From: Bowmanella yangjiangensis
GTDB taxonomy: Bacteria > Pseudomonadota > Gammaproteobacteria > Enterobacterales > Alteromonadaceae
Length of the DNA: 64,000 bases
Direction of reading: 5' to 3'
NCBI RefSeq assembly: GCF_017255015.1
Contig: NZ_JAFKCS010000007.1
Location: 84,423-148,422 of the forward strand
A program made the translations under genes and the position numbers. Under the pieces are notes generated by a model, which was not told the origin of the DNA, made no database searches, and saw nothing but the letters and a program-made list of their open reading frames with translations. Shown one piece after another: positions 19,141-27,324 of the stretch (within the stretch, counting starts at the first letter, position 1; every line of letters starts with the position of its first letter).

Positions 19141-20376
19141 ATGACTAAGTTTCGCTTGCTTATAGGCTGCATGGCCTGCCAGTTTTTCACCTTTGCTCAG
19201 GCAGAGACACAATGGATTTACGGTGATGCGGCGATTGCTGTGCAAGATGCGCCTTTGGACACAGTGAGGGTTCAAGCAATCAAAAATGCTGTTGCAAATG
19301 CAGCTTATCAGGCTGGATCTATAGTGTCGGCTGAAGATGTCACACTTAATGGTGTTTTGGTGGGAAGTTCGGTTTCACTTAGATCCAACAGTGATATTAA
19401 TCGTATCGAGGTGATTGATGAAGTCTTGAACAACGGGATACTGACGGTTTGGGTGAGGGTGGATATTCAGTCACATAATACCTGCGAAGTGAATACGCTT
19501 GGCCCATCAGTGGTTGTTTCTCAATTTAGTGTGGATGATATAACGCAAACGGTTGTCGGTGGTTTACAGGATCTGGGCGCACATCTGAGTAAGCGCTTTG
19601 AGCAACAGTTGCAACGCGAAATTCCGCTGACTAAAACGCGTATTTTACCTCAGGCATTTTCGCATTTACCTGAAGTGGCCTGGAGTTTTACCGAGAATGA
19701 GCAAGAAAAAACCACACTGCTAAGTAAAACCTTAGGCTATCAATATGTGGTTTTTGCTGCGATTAGGGATATCAGTTTATTTACGCGCAGAACTGAATCT
19801 TGGTTCTCCAGCGCTACCCAAACACAAAGAAACTTTACCTTAAGGCTTTACGTACTGGATGTATTCAATCAAACCGTCGTACTGGATGAAAGTTATCATG
19901 CTGAGGCGGAGTGGGAGTTCGGACTTTACGCTAATATTGATTTAAATAGCAGCATCTTTTGGAAATCAGCTTTTGGCCGCTCTGTCTTAAATACCATTAG
20001 CAATGCGATTGAAGACACCAAGCATGCCTTGAAATGTCGCCATACGCTAGGGCAAGTCGTGAATGTCACCCCCGACGGGGTAGTGATAAATATCGGTGCC
20101 AGGCAGGGGGTTAAAGCGAGTGAGCGATTCACGTTACTTCGACCAAGTGCGGCATCATTGACCAACAGTCAGGCACCTGTATATCTAATATCCACCCAAA
20201 GTGTATTCGATGTAATACAAGTAAATCCAGAGTCGGCGATATTGCGGGGAAATCATATTGGCTCGCAGAATCTCGCCAGACTGTTTGATCTTGTTAGAAA
20301 AGAAGAAACGCCTGATAACAGGTTAAAGGGCAAAATATTCTCAGCGCATGAAGCTATGTTAGACAAGCCCAGGTAG
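19141..20376 (+). CDS. flgT: FlgT-family flagellar H-ring protein homologue
   Basis: 411 residues with Sec signal peptide (cleavage after ACQFFTFAQA). The N-terminal FlgT domain at about 22-115 has the pattern VRVQAIKNAVANAAYQAGS and VLNNGILTVWVRVDI. A middle domain spans about 125-290. The C-terminal beta domain at about 300-375 has LGQVVNVTPDGVVINIGARQ, typical of FlgT. In Vibrio, FlgT builds the H ring that surrounds the LP ring of sheathed polar flagella. It starts 10 bases after the flgH stop, so the two are co-transcribed. It may cap or stabilise a FlgH ring here. Confidence 0.85.
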   Translation: MTKFRLLIGCMACQFFTFAQAETQWIYGDAAIAVQDAPLDTVRVQAIKNAVANAAYQAGSIVSAEDVTLNGVLVGSSVSLRSNSDINRIEVIDEVLNNGILTVWVRVDIQSHNTCEVNTLGPSVVVSQFSVDDITQTVVGGLQDLGAHLSKRFEQQLQREIPLTKTRILPQAFSHLPEVAWSFTENEQEKTTLLSKTLGYQYVVFAAIRDISLFTRRTESWFSSATQTQRNFTLRLYVLDVFNQTVVLDESYHAEAEWEFGLYANIDLNSSIFWKSAFGRSVLNTISNAIEDTKHALKCRHTLGQVVNVTPDGVVINIGARQGVKASERFTLLRPSAASLTNSQAPVYLISTQSVFDVIQVNPESAILRGNHIGSQNLARLFDLVRKEETPDNRLKGKIFSAHEAMLDKPR

Positions 20377-20527
20377 CCCGGGTTTATATATTTGATCATG
20401 GGTGAAACTACGTTTTTGTAATGCGATATTTAAGGCGTTGGCGCAGCATATTTTATAGCCAAGTAAGGCTAAGACCCTTTTCAGCCACTACTGTGGTTGA
20501 GCTACTTATATAGATTTTTTAAAAACC

Positions 20528-20598
20528 ATTCAGCTGTTAGACTGCAACCGAGAGGTTAATGAGGTTGAGAGGCGCTGCGATAGCAGCGAAAGCTGAAT
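20528..20598 (+). promoter_or_regulatory. Structured leader before the TetR gene
   Basis: ATTCAGCT (20528-20535) and AGCTGAAT (20591-20598) are perfect inverted repeats. Inside them sits the hairpin GCTGC-GATA-GCAGC. Together they would fold the 5' leader just before the ATG at 20602 and could hide the ribosome-binding region. Confidence 0.4.
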
Positions 20599-20601
20599 AG
20601 T

Positions 20602-21198
20602 ATGGCACGAAAGAAAGAGTTTGATCCGGACGTCGCTTTGACAAAAGCAATGCAATTTTTTTGGCAAAACGGCTTTGAAAACACGTCGGTACGAGACTTA
20701 ATTTCTAACACCGGCGTTAATTTTTACGGTTTGTATAGCTCATTGGGAGACAAACGAGAGATTTTCCTCAAGAGCTTGGATGAATATATCAAGATGTATA
20801 TGTCAGCACTGAATGCCCAGAAAGTAGACTATCAGGATGTTGATTCTGCTGTAGTTTCGGCATTTGACAATATCTTCGCGTTTCTCAATGGTCATGGTCA
20901 TATAGGTTGCATGGTATGTAATGCTGCCATTGAGGTAGCGCCTACCGATGCGGAAGTCGCCCTGAAAATGCAGGCGCACAGAGAGCAAGTTGAAGCATAC
21001 TGGCGAAGCCTGCTGGTTAAAGTGCTTGAAAAAGAGGAGTTGGTTAAGCCTGAAAACATAGTTCACTGTGCGGAATTTTTGTGCACGCAGGTCTATGGTC
21101 TGTCGATGCTGCTGCGCGCACAAAGCAGTCAGGCATTGATTAGTCGGCATATCAACATGTCAGCCAAGCTGGCGGACAGATTATTGAAGGGGATTTAA
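20602..21198 (+). CDS. TetR family transcriptional regulator
   Basis: 198 residues. N-terminal helix-turn-helix at about 8-55 (ALTKAMQFFWQNGFENTSVRDLISNTGV followed by YGLYSSLGDKREIF), typical of the TetR/AcrR family. The ligand domain contains GHIGCMVCNAAIEVAPTD, a cysteine-containing signature of the subgroup that regulates oxidoreductase or quinone-reductase genes. No obvious target gene lies beside it: FlgT ends upstream and only a gene remnant lies downstream. Confidence 0.88.
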   Translation: MARKKEFDPDVALTKAMQFFWQNGFENTSVRDLISNTGVNFYGLYSSLGDKREIFLKSLDEYIKMYMSALNAQKVDYQDVDSAVVSAFDNIFAFLNGHGHIGCMVCNAAIEVAPTDAEVALKMQAHREQVEAYWRSLLVKVLEKEELVKPENIVHCAEFLCTQVYGLSMLLRAQSSQALISRHINMSAKLADRLLKGI

Positions 21199-21247
21199 CC
21201 TCAGGGAATACTATCAAGTCGTTACTAATCAGCGTTGCTCGACGGCT

Positions 21248-21402
21248 TCAGGTCGAAGTTGTTAACAGTCCATCCGCCAATACCCGAAACGCCTCAATGG
21301 CCTTAGGCAAAACTTCCATAGGTTCCGGACTGGCCGCGACCCAAAGGGCGGCGTTTAGTGCAGCACCATTTAGCAGTCGGCGGCAGCTTCGGCATCGACT
21401 TG
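21248..21402 (-). pseudogene. Probable remnant of an oxidoreductase-type gene
   Basis: On the minus strand the last about 40 codons before the TGA at 21248 read like real coding sequence (ALNAALWVAASPEPMEVLPK then IEAFRVLADGLL). Upstream, a second frame gives QVDAEAAAD, suggesting a frameshifted, truncated 3' end. No start codon or complete domain is visible and the parent family is not identified. It lies just beyond the LysR stop at 21457. Confidence 0.35.
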
Positions 21403-21456
21403 TTACATGGTGTCACATGCCCTTGCTGCTTAACAACACTCTGCATTAGCGTTTCC

Positions 21457-22362
21457 CTACAAGGCACTAATACGCTGACGCAGCCGCGGCGCGGCAAAAT
21501 CTAAAAAGCTGCGCATTTTCAGCGGCATCATACCGCGGGAGGTATGCAACAGATGTATTGGCTGCGGTGGCGGCTCATATTCCGGCAGAATAATCTGCAA
21601 TTTGCCCTGGGTAATAGCATCGGCGGCCTGGTAATGCAGTAGCCGGGTTACCCCCACCTGACGTATTGCGGCGCAAAGGGCGGTATCACTATTAGTGACA
21701 GAAAGTCTGGATTGAATAGCTAATTCCAGCGAATTCGGTGTGCTGGGCTGGTTAAAGCGCCAGGTTGCTGGAGTGCGGTTGGAATCCTGGGTGATGCAAG
21801 GCAGTTTCAACAGATCCTCGGGGTGAGTGGGTGGCTCAATAGCTAACATTAGCAGCGGACTTACGCAGGTGATGACTCTTACGGTACCAACCTGAGTGGC
21901 CACCATAGTGCTGTCGGGCAACCGGCCAATTCTGACTGCCATATCCACATCTTCTTCGATTAAATCCAGGTTATGGTCGGCCAGTAGCAGACGAACTTTG
22001 ATCTCCGGATAGATGGCCAGAAATTCACTGATAACCGGTAGTACATGCAAGCGGCCAAACATCTGGGGGGCGGTGATCACCAACTCCCCTTTAGGTTGGG
22101 TATATTCGCCACTGGCCTGGCGCTCGGCTTCTTCAACCTGTTCAAGAATCCGCTTAGACGCCGCGACATAGTGAATGCCAGCTTCGGTCAGACTGAGTTT
22201 GCGGGTTGTACGGATAATCAGGCGTGCGCCTAGTTGCTTTTCCAAGTCTGATACTTTGCGGCTTAAGGTGGCAAGCGGCACCCCTAGGGCTTTGCTGGCG
22301 GCAGAAAAACTGCCGGTCTCTGTGACTTTAACCAGCATGGCCATAGCATTAAGACGGTCCAT
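21457..22362 (-). CDS. LysR family transcriptional regulator
   Basis: 301 residues from MDRLNAMAMLVKV. Winged HTH at 1-60 (TGSFSAASKALGVPLATLSRKVSDLEKQLGARL split over the recognition helix), with the substrate domain from about 90 (GELVITAPQMFGRLHVLPVI). It is of the CrgA/YafC-like type. It is divergent from a VOC-GST gene pair, which is its probable target, with a palindrome in the shared promoter region. Confidence 0.93.
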   Translation of the reverse strand: MDRLNAMAMLVKVTETGSFSAASKALGVPLATLSRKVSDLEKQLGARLIIRTTRKLSLTEAGIHYVAASKRILEQVEEAERQASGEYTQPKGELVITAPQMFGRLHVLPVISEFLAIYPEIKVRLLLADHNLDLIEEDVDMAVRIGRLPDSTMVATQVGTVRVITCVSPLLMLAIEPPTHPEDLLKLPCITQDSNRTPATWRFNQPSTPNSLELAIQSRLSVTNSDTALCAAIRQVGVTRLLHYQAADAITQGKLQIILPEYEPPPQPIHLLHTSRGMMPLKMRSFLDFAAPRLRQRISAL

Positions 22363-22378
22363 TTTTATTCCATAATTC

Positions 22379-22393
22379 GGAAATATATTTTCC
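22379..22393. promoter_or_regulatory. Palindrome between LysR and VOC genes
   Basis: GGAAATATATTTTCC has 5-base symmetric arms around an AT core and sits 17 bases upstream of the LysR start. It is a candidate LysR operator for autoregulation and control of the divergent VOC-GST pair. Confidence 0.4.
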
Positions 22394-22468
22394 AAAATTA
22401 CCGTATTATCTTGATATTTGAAAGCTGGCAGACTGCATCCCGTACAACCAAACGGGAGATTTCATTCC

Positions 22469-22918
22469 ATGAACTTCACCTTGACTGATTGCCCACAGCC
22501 TGCCATTGGCTATGACCATGTGGGGATTCGGGTATCCAACCGCCAGCGCGCCTTGCGCTTCTACGCAGGCCTGGGCTTTCGCGAGACCTATCGTATACCC
22601 CATGGTGAGGCCAATGAAATGGTCACTCCATCCGGGGTGCGGATTAACCTGATTTTTAATGGTGCCACACGCCCTGGCACAAAAAATGTGTTGCTGGATG
22701 AGCCTGTCAAACTTCCGGGTATAACGCATCCGGCCTTTTTGGTGGCTGATATTCAGCAGTTTCAGGATTGGCTGGCGCAGCAGGGCATAGTGATTACCGA
22801 AGGGCCAAAGCGTATAGGACCGAGGCGGGTAGCGCTGTTTATCCGCGATCCGGATGGCAATGTACTGGAGTTTAATCAATTAATCCCCGAGGAGGGTAAG
22901 CGTAATGAAACTATATGA
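22469..22918 (+). CDS. VOC family (glyoxalase/dioxygenase-fold) protein
   Basis: 149 residues from MNFTLTDCPQPAIGYDHVG, with GGGAG upstream. One vicinal-oxygen-chelate domain with IGYDHVGIRVSNRQRALRFY, HPAFLVADIQQF and the terminal RDPDGNVLEFNQLI, giving metal-ligand positions His and Glu. Substrate unknown. It overlaps the GST gene by 14 bases and is coupled to it, suggesting glutathione-linked detoxification under LysR control. Confidence 0.9.
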   Translation: MNFTLTDCPQPAIGYDHVGIRVSNRQRALRFYAGLGFRETYRIPHGEANEMVTPSGVRINLIFNGATRPGTKNVLLDEPVKLPGITHPAFLVADIQQFQDWLAQQGIVITEGPKRIGPRRVALFIRDPDGNVLEFNQLIPEEGKRNETI

Positions 22919-23510
22919 TTTAGCGGTGTCGGGTAACTGCTATAAGGTGCGTTTATTTGCGGCATTAGCGCAGATTGAGCTGGAGTTGGTGGCCGTGGAC
23001 TTTAGCCGCAACGAGCATAAGAGCGAAGCCATTTTCAGCCTCAACCCTTGGGGGCAAGTGCCGATTCTGCAAGACGATGCATTGGTCCTACGTGATGCCC
23101 AGGCGATTTTGGTTTACTTAGCCGGGCGCTACGGCGGTGAGGCTTGGTGGCCGGGAGAAGCGCACTTGCAAGGGCAGGTTATGCAATGGTTATCCGTGGC
23201 AGCCAATGAGATTCAACATGGGCCGAGTGCGGCCAGGCTGATTAAAAAATTCGGTGCCAATTTGGATGCGCCGCTGGCGCTGAGGCGCAGTGAACATATT
23301 TTAGGGCTGATAGACGAGCATTTGGCTACCCATCAATGGCTGGCCGCAGGCAGACCGACTATCGCTGAATGTGCGGTATTTCCTTATGTGGCGCTGGCCT
23401 GGGAAGGTGATGTGGATATTAGCCCTTACCAAAATATTGCCGCCTGGATTGCACGAATCAAAGCGCTACCAGGCTTTATCGCCATGCCTGGTGTTGAGTT
23501 GGCGAGCTAG
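22905..23510 (+). CDS. Glutathione S-transferase family protein
   Basis: 201 residues. Thioredoxin-like N-terminal domain (MKLYDLAVSGNCYKVRLFAA, NPWGQVPILQDD with cis-Pro, DAQAILVYLAGRYG) and an all-helical C-terminal domain with RPTIAECAVFPYVALA. SD GAGGAGGG lies inside the VOC gene. Conjugates or reduces electrophiles using glutathione. Co-transcribed with the VOC gene. Confidence 0.92.
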   Translation: MKLYDLAVSGNCYKVRLFAALAQIELELVAVDFSRNEHKSEAIFSLNPWGQVPILQDDALVLRDAQAILVYLAGRYGGEAWWPGEAHLQGQVMQWLSVAANEIQHGPSAARLIKKFGANLDAPLALRRSEHILGLIDEHLATHQWLAAGRPTIAECAVFPYVALAWEGDVDISPYQNIAAWIARIKALPGFIAMPGVELAS

Positions 23511-23572
23511 CTGAACTAACGGGGATTAAAAAGTCGCTGGCGCTTAGCAGGTTATTACCAATGCAAGTAAAA

Positions 23573-23604
23573 CAAGGCGCACCCCAATGCGCCTTGGTTG
23601 TTTT
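23573..23604. terminator. Bidirectional terminator between GST and fumC
   Basis: CAAGGCGCA / TGCGCCTTG stem with a 6-base loop, then GTTGTTTT. It is placed between two convergent genes. Confidence 0.8.
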
Positions 23605-23612
23605 CCCTTTAG

Positions 23613-24980
23613 TTATTGCCCGGTTAACTTGGCCGGATCCAGCAGTTCCTGCAGCTGTGCTAAGGGGATATCGGTCAGCTCGGCGGCCACCTCTATGACC
23701 GGCCTTTGCTGCTGGTAAGCTTGCTTAGCGATAGCGGCGGCTTTTTCGTAACCGATAATGGGGTTTAACGCCGTGACCAAAATGGGATTTCTGGCAAGGG
23801 CCGATGCAATATTGTGCTGGTTAACTTTTAACCCCTTCAACGCTTGCTCGGCCATGGCGGTGCAGCTACCCGCCAGCAGACCGATACTGTCTAAAAGATT
23901 GCTGGCAATCAGCGGCAGCATCACATTTAGTTCAAAGTTACCCGACTGACCCGCCAGAGTGATGGCGCTGTCATGCCCTATAACCTGAGTACAGGCCATG
24001 GCCACGGCTTCGGGGATCACCGGATTGACCTTGCCCGGCATAATGGACGAGCCGGGTTGCAGTGCGGGTAGTTCAATTTCGGCCAAACCTGCCAACGGGC
24101 CTGAGTTCATCCAGCGCAGGTCATTGGCTATTTTCATAAGTGCCACTGCCAGGGTTTTCAGACCGCCGGAGGTGGCTACTGCCACATCCTGGCTGCCAAT
24201 ATTAAAAAATAAATTATCGGCGGGCTGAAAGGGCAGGCCGGTGGTCTGGCTTAGCTGTTGGCACAGCAACGCAGAGAACCTTGGATGAGCATTGATACCG
24301 GTGCCCACTGCCGTGCCGCCTTGAGCTAACTGCAATAAACGCTGTTGCTGTTCCTCAATGACCGTTTTGGCGTGAATGAGCTGGTTCTGCCAGGCACAAA
24401 ATACCTGGGCAAAACTTACCGGCATGGCATCCATCAGATGGGTGCGGCCGGTTTTAACCATGTCACCGTGACTGGCGATTTGTGTTTCCAGCGCTTGATG
24501 GAGACTATGTATAGCGGGCAGTAAATCATGCTCAATGGCAATAGCGGCACTGACATGAATGGTGCTTGGGATAGTGTCGTTACTGCTTTGACCAAGATTA
24601 ACATGATCGTTGGGGTGAACTTTCTCACCCAGTTTGTCCGTGGCCAGGGTTGCCAGTACTTCATTGGCATTCATATTACTGCTGGTGCCGGAGCCGGTTT
24701 GAAATACACTCACCGGGTACTGGCTTAAATCCAGGCGATTCAACTGTTGCTGGGCGGCGGTAGCAATGGCATTAGCTTGTGCCTGGGTAAGTAAACCGAG
24801 TTCACCATTGGCGCGGGCGGCGGCTTGTTTAATCAGCAATAAGGCCCGGATAAAGCCAGCCGGCATGGTGGCGGCACTGATAGCAAAGTTTTGCACCGCG
24901 CGCTGTGTTTGTGCCTGATACAAGGCTGCCACTGGCACATGAAGTTCGCCCATGGAGTCTTTTTCGATGCGATGGCTCAT
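23613..24980 (-). CDS. fumC: Class II fumarate hydratase
   Basis: 455 residues. It carries QTGSGTSSNMNANEV, HVNLGQSSNDTIPS, GRTHLMDAMPVSFAQ and the superfamily signature GSSIMPGKVNPVIPE, so the catalytic regions are complete. It catalyses fumarate to malate in the TCA cycle as an iron-free tetramer, which also matters under oxidative stress. Fumarase is favoured over aspartase by length and by the THLMDAMP version of the motif. Monocistronic. Confidence 0.94.
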   Translation of the reverse strand: MSHRIEKDSMGELHVPVAALYQAQTQRAVQNFAISAATMPAGFIRALLLIKQAAARANGELGLLTQAQANAIATAAQQQLNRLDLSQYPVSVFQTGSGTSSNMNANEVLATLATDKLGEKVHPNDHVNLGQSSNDTIPSTIHVSAAIAIEHDLLPAIHSLHQALETQIASHGDMVKTGRTHLMDAMPVSFAQVFCAWQNQLIHAKTVIEEQQQRLLQLAQGGTAVGTGINAHPRFSALLCQQLSQTTGLPFQPADNLFFNIGSQDVAVATSGGLKTLAVALMKIANDLRWMNSGPLAGLAEIELPALQPGSSIMPGKVNPVIPEAVAMACTQVIGHDSAITLAGQSGNFELNVMLPLIASNLLDSIGLLAGSCTAMAEQALKGLKVNQHNIASALARNPILVTALNPIIGYEKAAAIAKQAYQQQRPVIEVAAELTDIPLAQLQELLDPAKLTGQ

Positions 24981-25699
24981 AGGAAGTTAGATCCTGTTCT
25001 GTAGTTGGGTCGACTTGTTGGAGCCTGAGTATAGTTCTTCACCTTATAACTCAGCTTAGCTTGAATGTCAGAAAGCCAGTTAATCGATTGTTATATATCA
25101 CTTCGAAATGTGTGAGTGCACTAAAATTTATCTGTTTAAAGGGGACTATCTCTTTCACTCATCTGGGCTTTACCGGCTGCAGATTTTTCAGGAACCTTTA
25201 GTCAATCTGAGTGGCTACTTGGTAAATAACTTCGCTTGGATCCTGTCTCCGAATCTTCGACAAGGTACAAGGTGAAGACTGACCGACAGAGGCTGCTCCC
25301 CAATAGTTTGCTACGCTGTCGCCGTTGGGTTAGTAGCGAAACCACAAGTGCCTGAGCCTTTGGCAATCGTGCCGACAGCAACAGTGTACGTATATGAACC
25401 GAGGTGCGGCGCTGATGCATTATAAGGTCTCAGAGCGAACTGGTGTTGCTTGGCTTTGAATTGGGTAAAAGGGCGAAAATGGCAACTAAGTTTGTGCACT
25501 TCCGAATGGGCAGTTCAATCATCTTACTGATGTCTTATAAATGTTTCGTATGAATTTTCATCCTTTTGTTGAACGCTGAGACTCGACAAGGAATGCTCAT
25601 AAGTCATACTCAAGTGTGGTTCAGTTGTATTGACTCTGGGGGCTATTGGCGTGATTTATGATGTTTTTATCTTAGAAGAAAAATTACGTTGGTGTTGGT
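24981..25699. other. Gene-free region, 0.7 kb
   Basis: No supportable gene, RNA or repeat was recognised between fumC and the solute-binding protein gene. A frame of about 62 codons on the minus strand near 25311-25499 has no family-like features. The composition shifts to AT-rich towards 25560-25700. It could be decayed or acquired DNA. Confidence 0.5.
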
Positions 25700-26440
25700 G
25701 TGAATAAGGCTGTCTTTTACATTATTCTTGTTTTGTGTGGAAGTCTTTTTTCCTTTGCTAATGCTTGTGAACGAACGCTAAGAGTGGGAATAAATGAATT
25801 GTATTGGCCGCCATACATAATACATAAGAATGGTGTTTTTTCAGGTATGGAGGTTGAGGCTATGAGCCTACTATTTGAAGGCTCTGGAATGTGTAGCGAA
25901 TTTATTGTTTATCCTAATTCTTCAAGAATGCTGGCTGAGATAAAGGATGGCAGGGTGGATATGTTATTCGCTGCAACTGAGACCGAAGAAAGAAAAGAGT
26001 ATGCACATTTTTCGGTTCCGTATCGGCTAGAAATCATGTCTCTTTATATGCATGGCTCAATGTCTTATAACGAATTTGATGTCAAGGAATTTGCAAGGAA
26101 GGGAATGGTTTTTGGTATTAATTCAGGTAGTTATTACGGAGAATTTATTTCCGATCTTAAAAAAAGAAAGTTGCTTAAATATGTTAATCTTCCCAATGCG
26201 AGAAAACGTTTTGAACTGCTCAACATGAAACGTATTGATTTTGTTTTAGAAGATAGACTGGCAGGAAATTACATGATCTCTGATAATCAATACAATAATG
26301 TAGTAAATACTGGGGTTGTAATACAGAGTATTCCTGTCAGATATATGCTCAGCAAAAAGACGGTAGACCAACATGTTTTGAATACCATCAATTACTCAAT
26401 ACAGAAAAAAAGGCGTGACATTTTAAAAGTGTTCAACTAG
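25700..26440 (+). CDS. Periplasmic solute-binding protein, SBP_bac_3-like
   Basis: 246 residues starting with GTG. Signal peptide up to about residue 22 (LFSFANA). The body has the family-3 pattern: LRVGINELYWPPYI, FSGMEVEAMSLLF, RVDMLFAATETEERKEYAHF and the hinge return FGINSGSYYG. Such proteins bind amino acids or act as orphan extracellular sensors; no ABC permease or kinase gene is adjacent. Base composition is clearly more AT-rich than the surroundings (many AAT, TAT, AGA codons), suggesting recent acquisition. Confidence 0.82.
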   Translation: MNKAVFYIILVLCGSLFSFANACERTLRVGINELYWPPYIIHKNGVFSGMEVEAMSLLFEGSGMCSEFIVYPNSSRMLAEIKDGRVDMLFAATETEERKEYAHFSVPYRLEIMSLYMHGSMSYNEFDVKEFARKGMVFGINSGSYYGEFISDLKKRKLLKYVNLPNARKRFELLNMKRIDFVLEDRLAGNYMISDNQYNNVVNTGVVIQSIPVRYMLSKKTVDQHVLNTINYSIQKKRRDILKVFN

Positions 26441-26622
26441 CAGATATCATGACTCAAAGTTAGGGAGATACTTGCAACTTACGGAATAACAGACTTGTAT
26501 CATTTAGTCGAAGATGGCAGTTAGCGCTGTTTATACTCGGCGCTAACTATCTGTTGCTCGTATATCCTTGCTTATTAGTTCACCTCTTGAAAATTAGAAT
26601 TTACAGATTTGCGACACTGAAT

Positions 26623-27315
26623 TCAGGGTTGTATCCCCGTTAACTTTGAATACCAAGCATGTATAAGCAAAGCCTGATAAAACAAAGTTGGGGAACTGAA
26701 CCCAGCACTGGCTAAGAGCTGGCTTATGTCACTGGGGGCATCAACAACAACCTGATCTCCCAGATAGCTGGGATTTATATTCAGGCCCGCCAATTTATGC
26801 AGCGCGACCCAATGCTGACTGATGGTGGTGAAACTGCTGTCTTGTCGGTTCCAACTGAGTTCTGCATTTACCAGCATAGCACCGTGTTTTAGCCGTTTAG
26901 CGATATCTTTAAAGTACGCCAGACGGGCATCCGGGGAGTGAATAAAGTGCGCAACCAGCACACTGGTGGCGGCGTCGAATGCTGCATGTTCAGGTAAGTC
27001 ATGCACAAAACCTGTGAAAAATTCACAGCGCTGGCTGATACCTCGTGCCTGCGCTTTTTCCTGACAGCGTGCCAGCATGGCATCAGCTGGATCGACTAAG
27101 GTAAATTGCCATTTAGGAAATACCTCAGCGAGAAATAATAGTTCGTCTCCCGTGCCAGCCCCGGCACATAAAATTCGGGCGTTTTGCGGCAGGGCTGAAA
27201 ACAGCGCCTGCATCTGCAAATGCAACGCATCTTTGAGAGGTTGCAATTTTACCCGGCTGCTGTCATAGCGGGCGGCCATATCAGCACCAAAAGCGGGTTG
27301 ATTTTGTGTTTGCAT
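26623..27315 (-). CDS. Class I SAM-dependent methyltransferase
   Basis: 230 residues. Motif I ILCAGAGTGDELLFLAEVFP, motif II VDPADAMLARCQEKA and VLVAHFIHSPDAR form a complete Rossmann methyltransferase core. Substrate unknown. AAGGAG precedes the ATG. It lies 9 bases downstream of the flavoprotein gene, so it is the second gene of that operon, presumably controlled by the divergent Rrf2 repressor. Confidence 0.9.
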   Translation of the reverse strand: MQTQNQPAFGADMAARYDSSRVKLQPLKDALHLQMQALFSALPQNARILCAGAGTGDELLFLAEVFPKWQFTLVDPADAMLARCQEKAQARGISQRCEFFTGFVHDLPEHAAFDAATSVLVAHFIHSPDARLAYFKDIAKRLKHGAMLVNAELSWNRQDSSFTTISQHWVALHKLAGLNINPSYLGDQVVVDAPSDISQLLASAGFSSPTLFYQALLIHAWYSKLTGIQP

Positions 27316-27324
27316 GACGACTCC

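Noticed and set aside
25202..25499. Two overlapping minus-strand frames of 62-72 codons in the 0.7-kb gap
   Set aside because: Low-quality composition, no SD or recognised motif; neither looks like a real protein.
25311..25499. Possible integron attC-like or mobile-element end in the gene-free region
   Set aside because: No GTTRRRY/RYYYAAC pair or integrase was found.
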